This document shows positions 1 through 8,092 of a stretch of DNA of 64,000 bases, in pieces; the first letter of the stretch is position 1; each line of letters begins with the position of its first letter. The stretch is from positions 1-64,000 of the forward strand of contig JAERTE010000143.1 in assembly GCA_016845145.1 (NCBI GenBank), written 5' to 3'. Below the pieces are notes generated by a model. That model did not search any database and was not told the DNA's origin. It worked only from the letters and a program-made list of their open reading frames with translations. The DNA comes from Rhodospirillaceae bacterium. GTDB lineage: Bacteria; Pseudomonadota; Alphaproteobacteria; Rhodospirillales; Casp-alpha2. A program made the position numbers and the translations under genes.

Positions 1-798
1 GGTTACGACCCTATCGAAATGCGCGCCGAATGGATCGATCCTTGGAGAACCGGACCAGACGGCCCTGTCGTGATCGACCTAGCGGCAGTTGCCAACACCC
101 ATTATGTCCACCGCGCAACGCACGCTTTCGTCGGCGACGTGGGCGCGGGACTGGACGCGCTGTGCGATGGCTTGGCATCCAACGCCGCCTGGCCTGACGA
201 TCAACCTGCCATGACCCGCGCCGAGTTGTCCGAAGCTTTCCCCACCGACGAGGCTTGGGGGCCGGCAGCGGTAATCGATACCGTGCGGAAGGTATTACCG
301 AGAGACGGCGTGATTGGGGTCGATACCGGCGCGCACCGTATCTTGATCAGTCAGCAATGGCAGGCCTATGGCCCACGCCAGATCTTGCAATCAACAGGGC
401 TCTGCACCATGGGGATCGCCCTGCCACTGGCCATGGGCCACAAGCTGGCGGCACCGGAAACCCCGGTGATTGCATTCACCGGCGATGCCGGGCTTGAGAT
501 GATCCTGGGTGAGTTGGCCACCGCGCGTGACCTGAACCTTGCCGTTCCGGTTGTGGTGTTCGTCGATGAACAATTGGCGTTGATCGAACTGAAGCAGCGC
601 GGTGATCAATTGCCGAACCTGGGCGTTGATTTTCAAGGCACCGATTTCGCAGGCGTCGCCGAAGCGCTGGGCGGCAAGGGCGTAACGGTGCAGAATCGGG
701 CGGACCTTCAAACGGCGTTGCAGGCCGCATTGGAAGCAGACACCTTCACGCTCATCGCCTGCCCCATCGGCCGCCAGCCTTACGACGGGCGATTTTAA
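1..798 (+). CDS. Thiamine-diphosphate enzyme, acetolactate-synthase-like, C-terminal part (5' truncated by window)
   Basis: The frame is open from the first base, so the N-terminus lies outside the window. An ATG at 19 is only internal. What remains is the C-terminal ThDP-binding domain of the acetolactate synthase/benzoylformate decarboxylase superfamily. It has a segment reading GVDTGAHRI, then GDAGLEM at about 481-501 in place of the usual GDG start of the ThDP/Mg motif, and DEQLALIELKQ at the end of that motif where most relatives carry Asn. The substrate cannot be read from this portion. It may be a sulfopyruvate, phosphonopyruvate or 2-oxoacid decarboxylase or synthase type. It ends 5 bp from the convergent CheZ-like gene. 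The superfamily call is firm; the reaction is unknown. Confidence 0.75.
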   Translation, partial: GYDPIEMRAEWIDPWRTGPDGPVVIDLAAVANTHYVHRATHAFVGDVGAGLDALCDGLASNAAWPDDQPAMTRAELSEAFPTDEAWGPAAVIDTVRKVLPRDGVIGVDTGAHRILISQQWQAYGPRQILQSTGLCTMGIALPLAMGHKLAAPETPVIAFTGDAGLEMILGELATARDLNLAVPVVVFVDEQLALIELKQRGDQLPNLGVDFQGTDFAGVAEALGGKGVTVQNRADLQTALQAALEADTFTLIACPIGRQPYDGRF

Positions 799-803
799 AT
801 CAT

Positions 804-1340
804 TCAGTCGAACAGCTTGTCGATATCATCTTGGGACAGCGCCTCGCCTTCCAGCGCCGGGCCAGCCAACTCGACGTCGCCATCCATGCGGTTCAGAGTC
901 TCGGCGTCCGTCGGCAGCGCGGCGATGGAGTCCTTGCCGACAATGACCACCAATGAATTCAACGCGCCCTCAATGGCATTAATGGTGCGGACAATCTTCG
1001 CCAAACGCTGACCCGTAATGTCGTGAAAGCTACATGCCTCGAAGATACGCGAAACGTTCTTGCCGATTTCGTTGAAATGACCTCGCGCTCCGCCGAGCTT
1101 GATCTGCTTCAGCAGGTCTTGGTTCACCGCATCAATGGCTTCGGCGGCTTCCATAATCTCGTGTGCGGCGTCCGTGGTCTCCTCAGCAATGGCGTTCAGT
1201 TGGTCCGCCGCGGAGCCCAGCATATCGTGCTCAGCGGTTGGATGCTTGACCGACGCGAGTTCGTGCTTGATCCGTTGGATATTGTTGAACAGCCCAACAA
1301 TCTCTTTTTCAAGCGCCTGATATTGCTTGTCCGATGCCAC
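804..1340 (-). CDS. cheZ: CheZ-like chemotaxis protein phosphatase
   Basis: This 178-residue, mostly helical protein carries the CheZ signature ACSFHDITGQR at residues 102-112. Asp107 and Gln111 match the catalytic pair of E. coli CheZ (Asp143/Gln147) that dephosphorylates CheY-P. The first 80 residues are amphipathic helix, as expected for the long CheZ hairpin. The C-terminus, SQDDIDKLFD, resembles the acidic CheY-binding tail. The start is GTG, preceded by AGGGCGA. No other chemotaxis gene is nearby, so it is an orphan that must act on CheY proteins encoded elsewhere. It is shorter than enterobacterial CheZ (about 214 residues), as is usual for alphaproteobacterial members. Confidence 0.8.
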   Translation of the reverse strand: MASDKQYQALEKEIVGLFNNIQRIKHELASVKHPTAEHDMLGSAADQLNAIAEETTDAAHEIMEAAEAIDAVNQDLLKQIKLGGARGHFNEIGKNVSRIFEACSFHDITGQRLAKIVRTINAIEGALNSLVVIVGKDSIAALPTDAETLNRMDGDVELAGPALEGEALSQDDIDKLFD

Positions 1341-1410
1341 GCTTCGCCCTTTTTCTCCGCAGTCTGTTCAAGGTAGCGGGGAGGCGCGATCTTGTGCAAG
1401 ATAAAGCCTC

Positions 1411-2193
1411 ATGCGGACCGACCACTCGATCATTAGCCACCACCTGACAGTACCGACCCTCGACGGTTTGCGCAGCTTTTATGGTGGCCTGCTCGGCATG
1501 CACATCAAGGAATGTCCGGAGGATACGCTCACGTTCGGCTTTCCCGGCAGCGGTTGTCAGCTCGTATTCAAAACGGCCGAGGTCCAGCCGTACGAGGCGC
1601 GGCCCAATGGCTTTTACTGGAAAATCGGCATCACCGTCAGAAACCTGGATCACGCCGTGACAGGTCTGCGGCAAATGGGAACGATGGTCCCCGATCCCAT
1701 TCAGTTTCGCGATATCGGCTACATGACCCACATCACCGACCCTGCCGGGTTCACCATCGAATTGTTGCAGCAGGGTTTTCAAGGGAGCGAACGGCCCGTC
1801 GGCGAAGGGCATTCTCTCGCGGCCCAAGCAACATTGGCCCATATAACGTTGCGCGCAGCTGATATTTCCGCCGCACACGCGTGTTTCATCGAACGGCTCG
1901 GCATGCGGCTGATGTCCGTTCAACCTGTCGAGTCTTTGAATTTTTGTCTCTATTTCTACGCTTGGAGTGAGGAGGCATTGCCGCACGACGATCTTGCCGC
2001 CGTTGAGAACCGGGAATGGTTGTGGCGGCGCTCATATACGCTGATCGAACTCCAACATCTCACCGCGAACAGTATCGATATAGAGATGCCTGACGAGGGA
2101 AATTCAGGCTTCCTGGGATTCTCGCACGGCTCGGCATCCATGAGTGAGCAGCATTTCATCGCCGCGTCGGAACTGGCGTGTCTGTTGCGGTGA
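1411..2193 (+). CDS. VOC (glyoxalase/extradiol dioxygenase) superfamily protein, two domains
   Basis: This 260-residue protein contains two vicinal-oxygen-chelate modules. Module one runs from about residue 1 to 120 (HHLTVPTLDGLRSFYGGLLGM, ending in DPAGFTIELLQQ). Module two runs from about residue 140 to 255 (AHITLRAADISAAHACFIERLGM). The His near the start and the Glu at IELLQ of module one are plausible metal ligands. In module two the second half is less canonical (SIDIEMPDE). The enzyme could be a glyoxalase-like lyase, a dioxygenase or a resistance-type binding protein; nothing in the sequence decides. The gene is transcribed away from cheZ and stands about 100 bp before msrB. Confidence 0.7.
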   Translation: MRTDHSIISHHLTVPTLDGLRSFYGGLLGMHIKECPEDTLTFGFPGSGCQLVFKTAEVQPYEARPNGFYWKIGITVRNLDHAVTGLRQMGTMVPDPIQFRDIGYMTHITDPAGFTIELLQQGFQGSERPVGEGHSLAAQATLAHITLRAADISAAHACFIERLGMRLMSVQPVESLNFCLYFYAWSEEALPHDDLAAVENREWLWRRSYTLIELQHLTANSIDIEMPDEGNSGFLGFSHGSASMSEQHFIAASELACLLR

Positions 2194-2292
2194 GCGCTGC
2201 GCCATCAATGTGGCGGGAGCAACCATCTTGTGCAAAATACGCCCTCTTCCCATATGGATATATACCACCACAACCGACACTGAGGCTTTGCC

Positions 2293-2691
2293 ATGGACAA
2301 GATCACGAAAACCGACGAAGAGTGGAAAGCGCAACTTACGCCTGAGCAATTTAAAGTCTGCCGCCAGAAAGGCACCGAGCGCGCGTTTACCGGCGCCTAT
2401 GACAACTGCAAAGATCCCGGCACCTACGCTTGTGTGTGCTGCGGCAATCCATTGTTCGAGGCAGGCGCGAAATTCGATTCCGGCACCGGATGGCCGAGTT
2501 TTTTCGCGCCCGTGACGCCGGATGCCGTCAGTGAGGAAGAGGATGTGAGTTTTTTCATGCGCCGCACGGAAATCCTGTGCGCACGATGCGATTCACACTT
2601 AGGCCACGTCTTTCCGGATGGCCCACCACCCACAGGCTTGCGCTACTGTATGAACTCAGCGTCACTCCGTCTGATCCCACCCGATGAATAA
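2293..2691 (+). CDS. msrB: Peptide-methionine (R)-S-oxide reductase
   Basis: MsrB reduces methionine-R-sulfoxide in proteins. The 132-residue length is typical of the stand-alone enzyme. The zinc-binding CxxC pairs are Cys47/Cys50 and Cys96/Cys99. The block GTGWPSFF is present, as are the active-site His102/His105 in [11 protein letters not shown]. The catalytic Cys119 lies in RYCMNSASL. No signal peptide is present, so it should be cytoplasmic. Recycling probably uses thioredoxin or a nearby resolving Cys, as in the family; this is inferred. A 138-bp gap separates it from the Sia-like operon. Confidence 0.95.
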   Translation: MDKITKTDEEWKAQLTPEQFKVCRQKGTERAFTGAYDNCKDPGTYACVCCGNPLFEAGAKFDSGTGWPSFFAPVTPDAVSEEEDVSFFMRRTEILCARCDSHLGHVFPDGPPPTGLRYCMNSASLRLIPPDE

Positions 2692-2829
2692 GGCACGATG
2701 CGGCCTGAATACAAGAGCAGGAAAAGGCTATGGTCGCGCCCGAGAAAAGCCGGTATTGTTTTTTAGGGGCAACGCACTACCCTGCAGTAGAGCTTAGCGC
2801 CGACCCGCTATTTGGGGAGAGAAAGGCCC

Positions 2830-3384
2830 ATGCTGGCTGAAGAAATGTATGATTTCCGGAATGTACTACGCCAGCAGGGCATTGTGTTCTGCTACAGCGG
2901 CTACATCACGGAATCGGTCCTAACGGGCATCGGCGAAGCACTGAAACAAAAGCTGGTGCTGGAAGCTGCCGACAAAACCACCATGCGCAATATCTTCGCT
3001 ATTTTTGTTGAGCAAATGCAGAACGTTATACGCTATTCGGCCGAACGTGAGCCGGTTGACAACGAAGAAGCGGAAACGGAATTGCGCTACGGTGTGATAA
3101 ATATCGGCATCGACGATCATCGTTTTTTTGTGTCTTGCGGCAACAAGATATTGAGCAAGGACGTGGAACGCTTGAGCACCCGTTTGGGCGAAATCCGCGA
3201 CATGGACGACAGTGAACTGAAATCACTCTACAAACAAAAACTGCGGGCGCCGACGGAAGCCACCAGCAAAGGCGCTGGTGTCGGCTTTATTGAAATTGCC
3301 CGGCGGTCATCAGACACCATCGTTTTCGATTTTATGAACATCGATGACGATCATTCGTTTTTTGCGCTGAAAGCGTATTCGTAA
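2830..3384 (+). CDS. SiaB-family protein kinase
   Basis: This 184-residue protein matches the SiaB family: the N-terminus MLAEEMYDFRNVLRQQGI, then FCYSGYIT, a central helix with IFVEQMQNVIRYS, and a glycine-containing tail GAGVGFIEIARRS. In Pseudomonas aeruginosa SiaB phosphorylates SiaC and so switches the partner enzyme off. The HATPase-like folding pattern (N in QNVIRYS, the GAGVG loop) agrees with ATP binding. I start it at ATG 2830, behind GGGGAGAGAAAGG; a TTG 18 bases upstream lies inside that ribosome site. The SiaC-like gene follows 18 bp later, supporting co-transcription. Confidence 0.8.
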   Translation: MLAEEMYDFRNVLRQQGIVFCYSGYITESVLTGIGEALKQKLVLEAADKTTMRNIFAIFVEQMQNVIRYSAEREPVDNEEAETELRYGVINIGIDDHRFFVSCGNKILSKDVERLSTRLGEIRDMDDSELKSLYKQKLRAPTEATSKGAGVGFIEIARRSSDTIVFDFMNIDDDHSFFALKAYS

Positions 3385-3402
3385 GGACTTAAGAGAACGG
3401 TC

Positions 3403-3804
3403 ATGGAAAATATCAAGATCAAGGCCACGGACAGGTCACCGGAGATCGATTTCGATTTTGCCGCCAACGTGTTCACAATTCGCGGCGAATCCTATCCCGA
3501 AGATGTCACCGCCTTTTACGGAGAGGTCATCGACAATCTGGAAAGCCATCTTGAAGATCTCGATGGTGGTGCCATCGTGTTCAATTTCGAGCTCATTTAC
3601 TTCAACTCTTCTACCGCCAAAGTGTTGATGGGGTTGTTTGATACGTTGGAGGAAACCGCTGAGGGCGACGCCGACGTTACCGTCAACTGGTACTATGACG
3701 AGGAAGATGACACCATGGAGGAACTGGGCGAGGAATTCGCCGAGGACCTGGAGAACGCCACCTTCAACATGAAGAAAAACGAACAGTTAGGCGGCGGCTC
3801 CTAA
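3403..3804 (+). CDS. SiaC-family regulatory phosphoprotein (DUF1987)
   Basis: This 133-residue acidic protein has the family pattern: an N-terminal strand with TDRSPEIDF, GESYPEDVTAFYG, and the phosphorylation region YFNSSTAKVLMGLFD at residues 66-80. By alignment with P. aeruginosa SiaC, whose Thr68 is the phosphoacceptor, Ser69 (or Ser70/Thr71) is the likely site here; this is inferred. The fold is anti-sigma-antagonist (STAS)-like. In the known system unphosphorylated SiaC binds and activates the SiaD diguanylate cyclase. Here the gene immediately downstream is a class III nucleotide cyclase, 15 bp away, which makes that cyclase the obvious partner. Confidence 0.82.
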   Translation: MENIKIKATDRSPEIDFDFAANVFTIRGESYPEDVTAFYGEVIDNLESHLEDLDGGAIVFNFELIYFNSSTAKVLMGLFDTLEETAEGDADVTVNWYYDEEDDTMEELGEEFAEDLENATFNMKKNEQLGGGS

Positions 3805-3819
3805 AGCCTCAAGCGCGGC

Positions 3820-4854
3820 ATGAGTTATGACCTTTTCCAATCCGAACTGGAACTTCTCGAAGCCGCCCAGGCCAAATTCGAAGATCCAAAGCTTACCAAG
3901 AAAGAGTTGCATGCAGAGTTCGCCGCGCTTCTGAAGGGCTACACCAAGCTCATGCGCACATCGAAGCGTTTGGTGCGGGTTAGTGACCGCAACGAGGCGC
4001 AATTGAACGAGGTGGCGAAGTCCCTGGACGAGAAATCCCAGGTTCTGGAAGCTCTTTCGGACCAACTCTCGAAGTACCTGTCGCCGCAAGTGTACGAGAT
4101 GATCTTCTCGGGCGAACGCGACGCTTCTCTGGCGACTGAGCGCAAGAAACTCACGGTGTTCTTTTCCGACATCAAGGACTTTACTTCGACGACGGAAAAC
4201 CTGCAGCCCGAAGACCTGACTTCCTTGTTGAACGATTACCTGACGAAAATGTCTGAAATCGCTCTCAAGCACGGCGGCACCATTGATAAGTTCATCGGCG
4301 ACGCCGTGGTTATCTTTTTCGGCGATCCCGTCAGCCGCGGCATCCAGGATGACGCCCAGGCTTGCGTCAAAATGGCCATCGAAATGCAGCAGCGCATGGT
4401 AGACCTCAGGGCCAAGTGGCTGGACCAAGGCTACGAGCGGCCGTTCCACATGCGCATCGGCATCAACACCGGCTACTGCAACGTCGGCAACTTCGGCAGT
4501 GCCGACCGCATGGACTACACAATTATCGGCGGTGAGGTGAACTTGGCCGCAAGGCTGGAAGGTATCTGCGAACCCGACGGAATCACGATGTCGAATGAAA
4601 CCCACATGCTGGTTCGCGACCATGTGGCAGCCGACCCTATGGAGCCCATCCGCGTCAAAGGTATTGCGCGCGACGTGCACCCGTTTTCAGTGCGCGATAT
4701 CTTCGAAGAGCGAAGCCGCAACAAACGCTTCATCCGCAAGGAGGCCGAAGGCATGCGCTATTTCTTCGATTTAGAGCGCATGGATGCCAAACGCCGCAAA
4801 CGCGCCGCCAAGGAACTCGAACGCATCGTCGGACGGCTGTTGGACGAAAAGTAA
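3820..4854 (+). CDS. Class III adenylate/guanylate cyclase with N-terminal coiled coil
   Basis: This 344-residue soluble protein has a helical, coiled-coil-like region at residues 5-85 and a CHD cyclase domain at about 105-290. The metal aspartates are Asp117 (FFSDIKDFT) and Asp161 (FIGDAVV). Transition-state Asn241 and Arg245 lie in EVNLAARLE. The substrate-specifying residues are Lys157 (GTIDKFIGD) and Thr234 (DYTIIG). A Lys/Thr pair is typical of class IIIb adenylate cyclases, so cAMP is the expected product. There are no membrane or HAMP segments. The C-terminal about 60 residues are charged and helical. It lies directly after the SiaC-like gene, so SiaC-dependent control is likely but untested. 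Confidence 0.88.
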   Translation: MSYDLFQSELELLEAAQAKFEDPKLTKKELHAEFAALLKGYTKLMRTSKRLVRVSDRNEAQLNEVAKSLDEKSQVLEALSDQLSKYLSPQVYEMIFSGERDASLATERKKLTVFFSDIKDFTSTTENLQPEDLTSLLNDYLTKMSEIALKHGGTIDKFIGDAVVIFFGDPVSRGIQDDAQACVKMAIEMQQRMVDLRAKWLDQGYERPFHMRIGINTGYCNVGNFGSADRMDYTIIGGEVNLAARLEGICEPDGITMSNETHMLVRDHVAADPMEPIRVKGIARDVHPFSVRDIFEERSRNKRFIRKEAEGMRYFFDLERMDAKRRKRAAKELERIVGRLLDEK

Positions 4855-4860
4855 AACCCG

Positions 4861-5601
4861 ATGTCTGTGAGCGTTACATTTGTAGGAACCGGCGATGCAT
4901 TTGGAGCCGGCGGCCGGTTTCAAACTTGTTTTCTGGTGCGCTCGCCGGGCTTTAACTTCGTCATCGACTTCGGCGCGTCGTCGCTAATCTCGCTGAACCA
5001 GCTGGGTATCAGCCACAATGAAATCGACGCCATTGTATTGACTCATATCCACGGTGATCACTGTGGTGGGGTGCCGTTCATGCTGATGGATGCCATGCTC
5101 GGCGCCAGGCGTGACAAGCCGCTGATCATTGCGGGCCCCCGCGATACGGAAGCGCGACTGAAAGAAGTTTACGAGGCGATGCTGCCCGGCATGCATGTCA
5201 TGACGCCGAAGTTTGATCTGCGATATATCGAAATGGACGTGATGCGGCCCTGCGCGGTCGGCGCCGCCACCGTAACGCCCTACCCGGCGATTCACACGGG
5301 CGAAACCAACCCGACTTCAGTGCGTTGCGAAATTGGCGGCAAAATCATCTCCTATACCGGCGACAGTGCATGGAACAAACACATGCCGGCATTGGGCCAG
5401 GACGCCGACCTGCTGATCTTGGAATGCTATTTTCACGCCAAACCGGTCAAATTCCACCTCAACTATCCCGACATCAAGGAGCACTGGGATGAGTTCGGCG
5501 CCAAGCGAATCATCCTCACCCACATGAGTGCGGAAATGCTGCCCATGGCCGACGATATCCCCGAGGAGTGCGCACGCGACCACATGGTTGTCGAGCTATA
5601 G
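4861..5601 (+). CDS. Metallo-beta-lactamase-fold hydrolase, RNase Z-like
   Basis: This 246-residue protein begins with GTGDAFGAGGRFQT, the RNase Z/arylsulfatase-like start. It carries the metal motif THIHGDH at residues 61-67 (His62, His64, Asp66, His67). Later ligands are probably His in YPAIHTGE, Asp in YTGDSAWN and His in LTHMS. The family includes tRNase Z, arylsulfatases and class II-type cyclic-nucleotide phosphodiesterases. It begins 6 bp after the cyclase and ends the operon. That invites a role in breaking down the cyclic nucleotide made next door, but this is an inference from position alone. No signal peptide is seen. Confidence 0.8.
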   Translation: MSVSVTFVGTGDAFGAGGRFQTCFLVRSPGFNFVIDFGASSLISLNQLGISHNEIDAIVLTHIHGDHCGGVPFMLMDAMLGARRDKPLIIAGPRDTEARLKEVYEAMLPGMHVMTPKFDLRYIEMDVMRPCAVGAATVTPYPAIHTGETNPTSVRCEIGGKIISYTGDSAWNKHMPALGQDADLLILECYFHAKPVKFHLNYPDIKEHWDEFGAKRIILTHMSAEMLPMADDIPEECARDHMVVEL

Positions 5602-5608
5602 CGCCCGC

Positions 5609-6112
5609 CTAGGCGGCCTCCAGCGGAGTGCGCTGAATGTTGTCCGTGTTCTGGCCTTCGATACGGATCAGCCGTGTCGGCCCATCACGGTACGGTGCAT
5701 GCACGTCGCCAGCCTCATAGACATGCGCATCGCCGGGCACCATACGATAGCTCTTTACCTTCTCGACTTTGCCAGGCGCATCGCCGTTTGGCGGTGAGAT
5801 GATTTTCCAATCGGTCATTTCCGTCTCGCCAACGGCTTGCCCATAGATTGCCCAGGTCGGACCATGATCGTGCGGCGCACCTTGCTTTTCGCCGGTATAG
5901 ACGTGTGCGCAGATACAAAATCCAAGGTCAGCGTCCTGATAAAGAATTTCGCGCTCCTTGTGATCGTCTCCGCCTAGGTGTTCAGCCACGAAAGTTTCAT
6001 CTTTCAGCGCGCGTTCGACACATTGGCGCACCTGCTCACGGCCGCCCGGTCCATTGTCCGCCTGCAAGGCGTCGTGGCAGTCGCTGGCGAATTGATCCAG
6101 GGTGTAGCTCAT
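5609..6112 (-). CDS. Cysteine-dioxygenase-like cupin protein
   Basis: This 167-residue cupin has the metal triad of the cysteine/3-mercaptopropionate dioxygenase type: His81 and His83 in APHDHGPTWAIYG, and His138 in YEAGDVHAP. The family oxidises small thiols with Fe(II) and O2; the substrate cannot be assigned here. I start at ATG 6112 because GGGAGGA lies six bases upstream. An ATG six bases earlier abuts that site. The gene converges on the metallo-beta-lactamase gene with a 7-bp gap and is otherwise monocistronic. Confidence 0.72.
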   Translation of the reverse strand: MSYTLDQFASDCHDALQADNGPGGREQVRQCVERALKDETFVAEHLGGDDHKEREILYQDADLGFCICAHVYTGEKQGAPHDHGPTWAIYGQAVGETEMTDWKIISPPNGDAPGKVEKVKSYRMVPGDAHVYEAGDVHAPYRDGPTRLIRIEGQNTDNIQRTPLEAA

Positions 6113-6198
6113 CCTCATTCCTCCCAAAGCTCAGGCCGAATCAGCCTGTAACAGCAAAACCGGTGCATAAAATATACTGTGACGGACATAGAATCCAG

Positions 6199-6936
6199 CT
6201 ACCCGACGAGATCGACGAGCGCCCCGCGATCGAGGGAAGAGGCACCAAAACCACTAAGCGCCCGCGCCAGGATCTGCCGATTGACGTTCGTGGACCCACC
6301 GGCGGCGCGCTGCAGGATTTCAAGCCGCTCCAACCTTTGTTCGGCTACGTAAATGGCTTCGTTGACCGCAGCCAGCGCCCTATCGACGCCGCCATTGGCC
6401 AACAGATTAACGTTATCGAGCCCTAGGCCCGCACGATCAAATGGCTGCGGCTGGACGTTGAGGCCGCCACCGAAAGCTGTCGTTTGCAACCGCACAGGCA
6501 CCCCGGAACTGGAGATCAGATTGGCGCCACTGATTTCGGCGGACTTCACCAGTTTGTCGATGGCATTGAGCAAGATATCCGCCTGCACTTGGATATTGAG
6601 CGCCGAAACCCTGGACCCATTTCCATCAAGCAGATTTGCGCTCGGATTGACGATGGACGATCCCGCCACCCGAAAACCCGTCCGCAGGTCCTTCAATGCG
6701 CTTAAGATGCCCGTGCCGGCGGCCACCGCCGTATCCAGCGCGGTTCGCGTGTCGGCACGGTTCAGCGCAGCGCGAACCTCAACAAAACGGTCGGGCGATG
6801 CGCCGAGGGGTTTCAGCACCCCATCGGCAGCGCCTGTTATGCCCGGAACCGAGGCACGCGCCCCCAACGACGCCACCGCACGCGTGCCTGCGGATGCGAA
6901 ACTGACACTGGAAACGGCGCTGATTTCTGTCGCCAA
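6199..6936 (-). CDS. Small flagellin-like helical protein, function unknown
   Basis: This 245-residue Ala/Leu/Asn-rich protein starts at TTG 6936, supported by GGGAG seven bases upstream. No catalytic motif is visible. Two long helical stretches flank a central region: residues 50-90 (VEVRAALNRADTRTALDTAV) and 180-215 (RALAAVNEAIYVAEQRLERL). The beta-rich middle includes GSSIVNPSANLLDGNGSRVS. This N-helix/C-helix arrangement, and a C-terminal helix with VNEAIYVAEQRLERLE, recall flagellin or flagellin-like proteins. The usual D0 ends are not obvious, so the call is weak. It is flanked by convergent or divergent genes and stands alone. The nearby lone cheZ fits a motile organism. Confidence 0.4.
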   Translation of the reverse strand: MATEISAVSSVSFASAGTRAVASLGARASVPGITGAADGVLKPLGASPDRFVEVRAALNRADTRTALDTAVAAGTGILSALKDLRTGFRVAGSSIVNPSANLLDGNGSRVSALNIQVQADILLNAIDKLVKSAEISGANLISSSGVPVRLQTTAFGGGLNVQPQPFDRAGLGLDNVNLLANGGVDRALAAVNEAIYVAEQRLERLEILQRAAGGSTNVNRQILARALSGFGASSLDRGALVDLVG

Positions 6937-7114
6937 AGAAATCTCCCGGCAGTTGCCGAACGGGCCGGGTATTGTAGCGCTCAGGCGGAGATTTAGGAAG
7001 AAGGCACGAAAACCCGAGGGAAATCAGGTACTATTGGATTTCGCGCGCCGGAAGGCCTACACATGAAGTTAGGCGCCGCCGCGTCCGAAGCAAAAGGGTT
7101 GGGTCGAGAACGAA

Positions 7115-8002
7115 ATGACGGATCTTCGCGATATGCAGTTGCTTGCCGCGCTGGCGCGCCATCGCCATTTCGCGCGCGCCGCGGCGGAATGCGGCATCTC
7201 GCAACCGGCATTCTCGGCGCGCATCCGCAATCTCGAAACCGAGTTCGAAACACCCATCGTCAAACGCGGCAACCGCTTTATGGGCTTCACCGACGAGGGC
7301 GAAATCGTGCTCAAATGGGCGCGGCAATTGCTGTCGGACGCCGAAGGCATGCGCCAGGAAATTGAGGCCGCGAAAGGTGCGCTGTCGGGGCGTTTGATCA
7401 TCGGTGTGGTGCCAACCGCCATTACCTATGCGGCATTAAACTCAGAGCGATTGCGCGAACAACACCCGGGCCTGGTGATCGAAGTGTACTCGGCTTCATC
7501 ATCGCAAATCAGACAGGGATTGGACGAATTTACACTCGACGCCGGGATCACCTACCTCGAGGCGGAACTGCCAAAATCCCTGAAATCGGAGATCCTGTAC
7601 AGCGAGCGCTATGTGCTGTTGGCGCCCAAAGCTTTGGCGCCACGCACAAAAGGAACCGCCACCTGGAAGGAGGCGGCGAAATTGCCGCTCTGTCTTTTGA
7701 CCGGAAACATGCGCAACCGCCGCATTCTCAATGAAGTGTTCGAGCAGGTCGGCGCGACACCCAACTTGGTCATGGAAGCCAATGCTTTTACAGCCGCCCT
7801 TGCACAAGTCGAGACTGGCGCGACCGCAACCATCGCGCCGGAATCTCTCGCCGGCAACCTGCCTTTTGCGTCAAACGTTGTGCAGTTGCCGTTGACCGAC
7901 CCGGTTGTCGAAAAGCCCATATGCCTTGCCGTTGCGGATCGAAAACCGGCACCACCCGCCGTTCAGGCCCTTGCCGAGGCGCTTCGCGCAAATCCGTCAT
8001 AA
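7115..8002 (+). CDS. LysR-family transcriptional regulator, probable regulator of the formate dehydrogenase genes
   Basis: This 295-residue LysR protein has an N-terminal winged helix-turn-helix at about residues 3-62 (LAALARHRHFARAAAECGIS, FSARIRNLE) and a periplasmic-binding-like effector domain at about 90-290. The gene is 90 bp upstream of, and co-oriented with, the formate dehydrogenase genes. An inverted repeat with the LysR-type T-N11-A layout overlaps its stop codon. In Cupriavidus and relatives a LysR gene (fdsR) controls fds; the same role is inferred here. The effector may be formate or an oxalate-derived C1 compound. Confidence 0.85.
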   Translation: MTDLRDMQLLAALARHRHFARAAAECGISQPAFSARIRNLETEFETPIVKRGNRFMGFTDEGEIVLKWARQLLSDAEGMRQEIEAAKGALSGRLIIGVVPTAITYAALNSERLREQHPGLVIEVYSASSSQIRQGLDEFTLDAGITYLEAELPKSLKSEILYSERYVLLAPKALAPRTKGTATWKEAAKLPLCLLTGNMRNRRILNEVFEQVGATPNLVMEANAFTAALAQVETGATATIAPESLAGNLPFASNVVQLPLTDPVVEKPICLAVADRKPAPPAVQALAEALRANPS

Positions 8003-8017
8003 CCTGAGCGAATGACG
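7995..8017. promoter_or_regulatory. Candidate LysR box (CGTCAT-N11-ATGACG)
   Basis: There is a perfect 6-bp inverted repeat, CGTCAT at 7995-8000 and ATGACG at 8012-8017, with an 11-base spacer. This is the T-N11-A geometry of LysR-type recognition sites. It straddles the lysR stop codon and lies about 75-100 bp before the formate dehydrogenase start, where an activator site would be expected. No convincing -35/-10 pair was identified downstream of it. Confidence 0.45.
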
Positions 8018-8092
8018 CCTTAACGAATTACGATTTGCTGTTTTTCCCGGTTCCGGCTTCAGTTGAAGTGTTGAGAAATGGGGAGGGTATCA

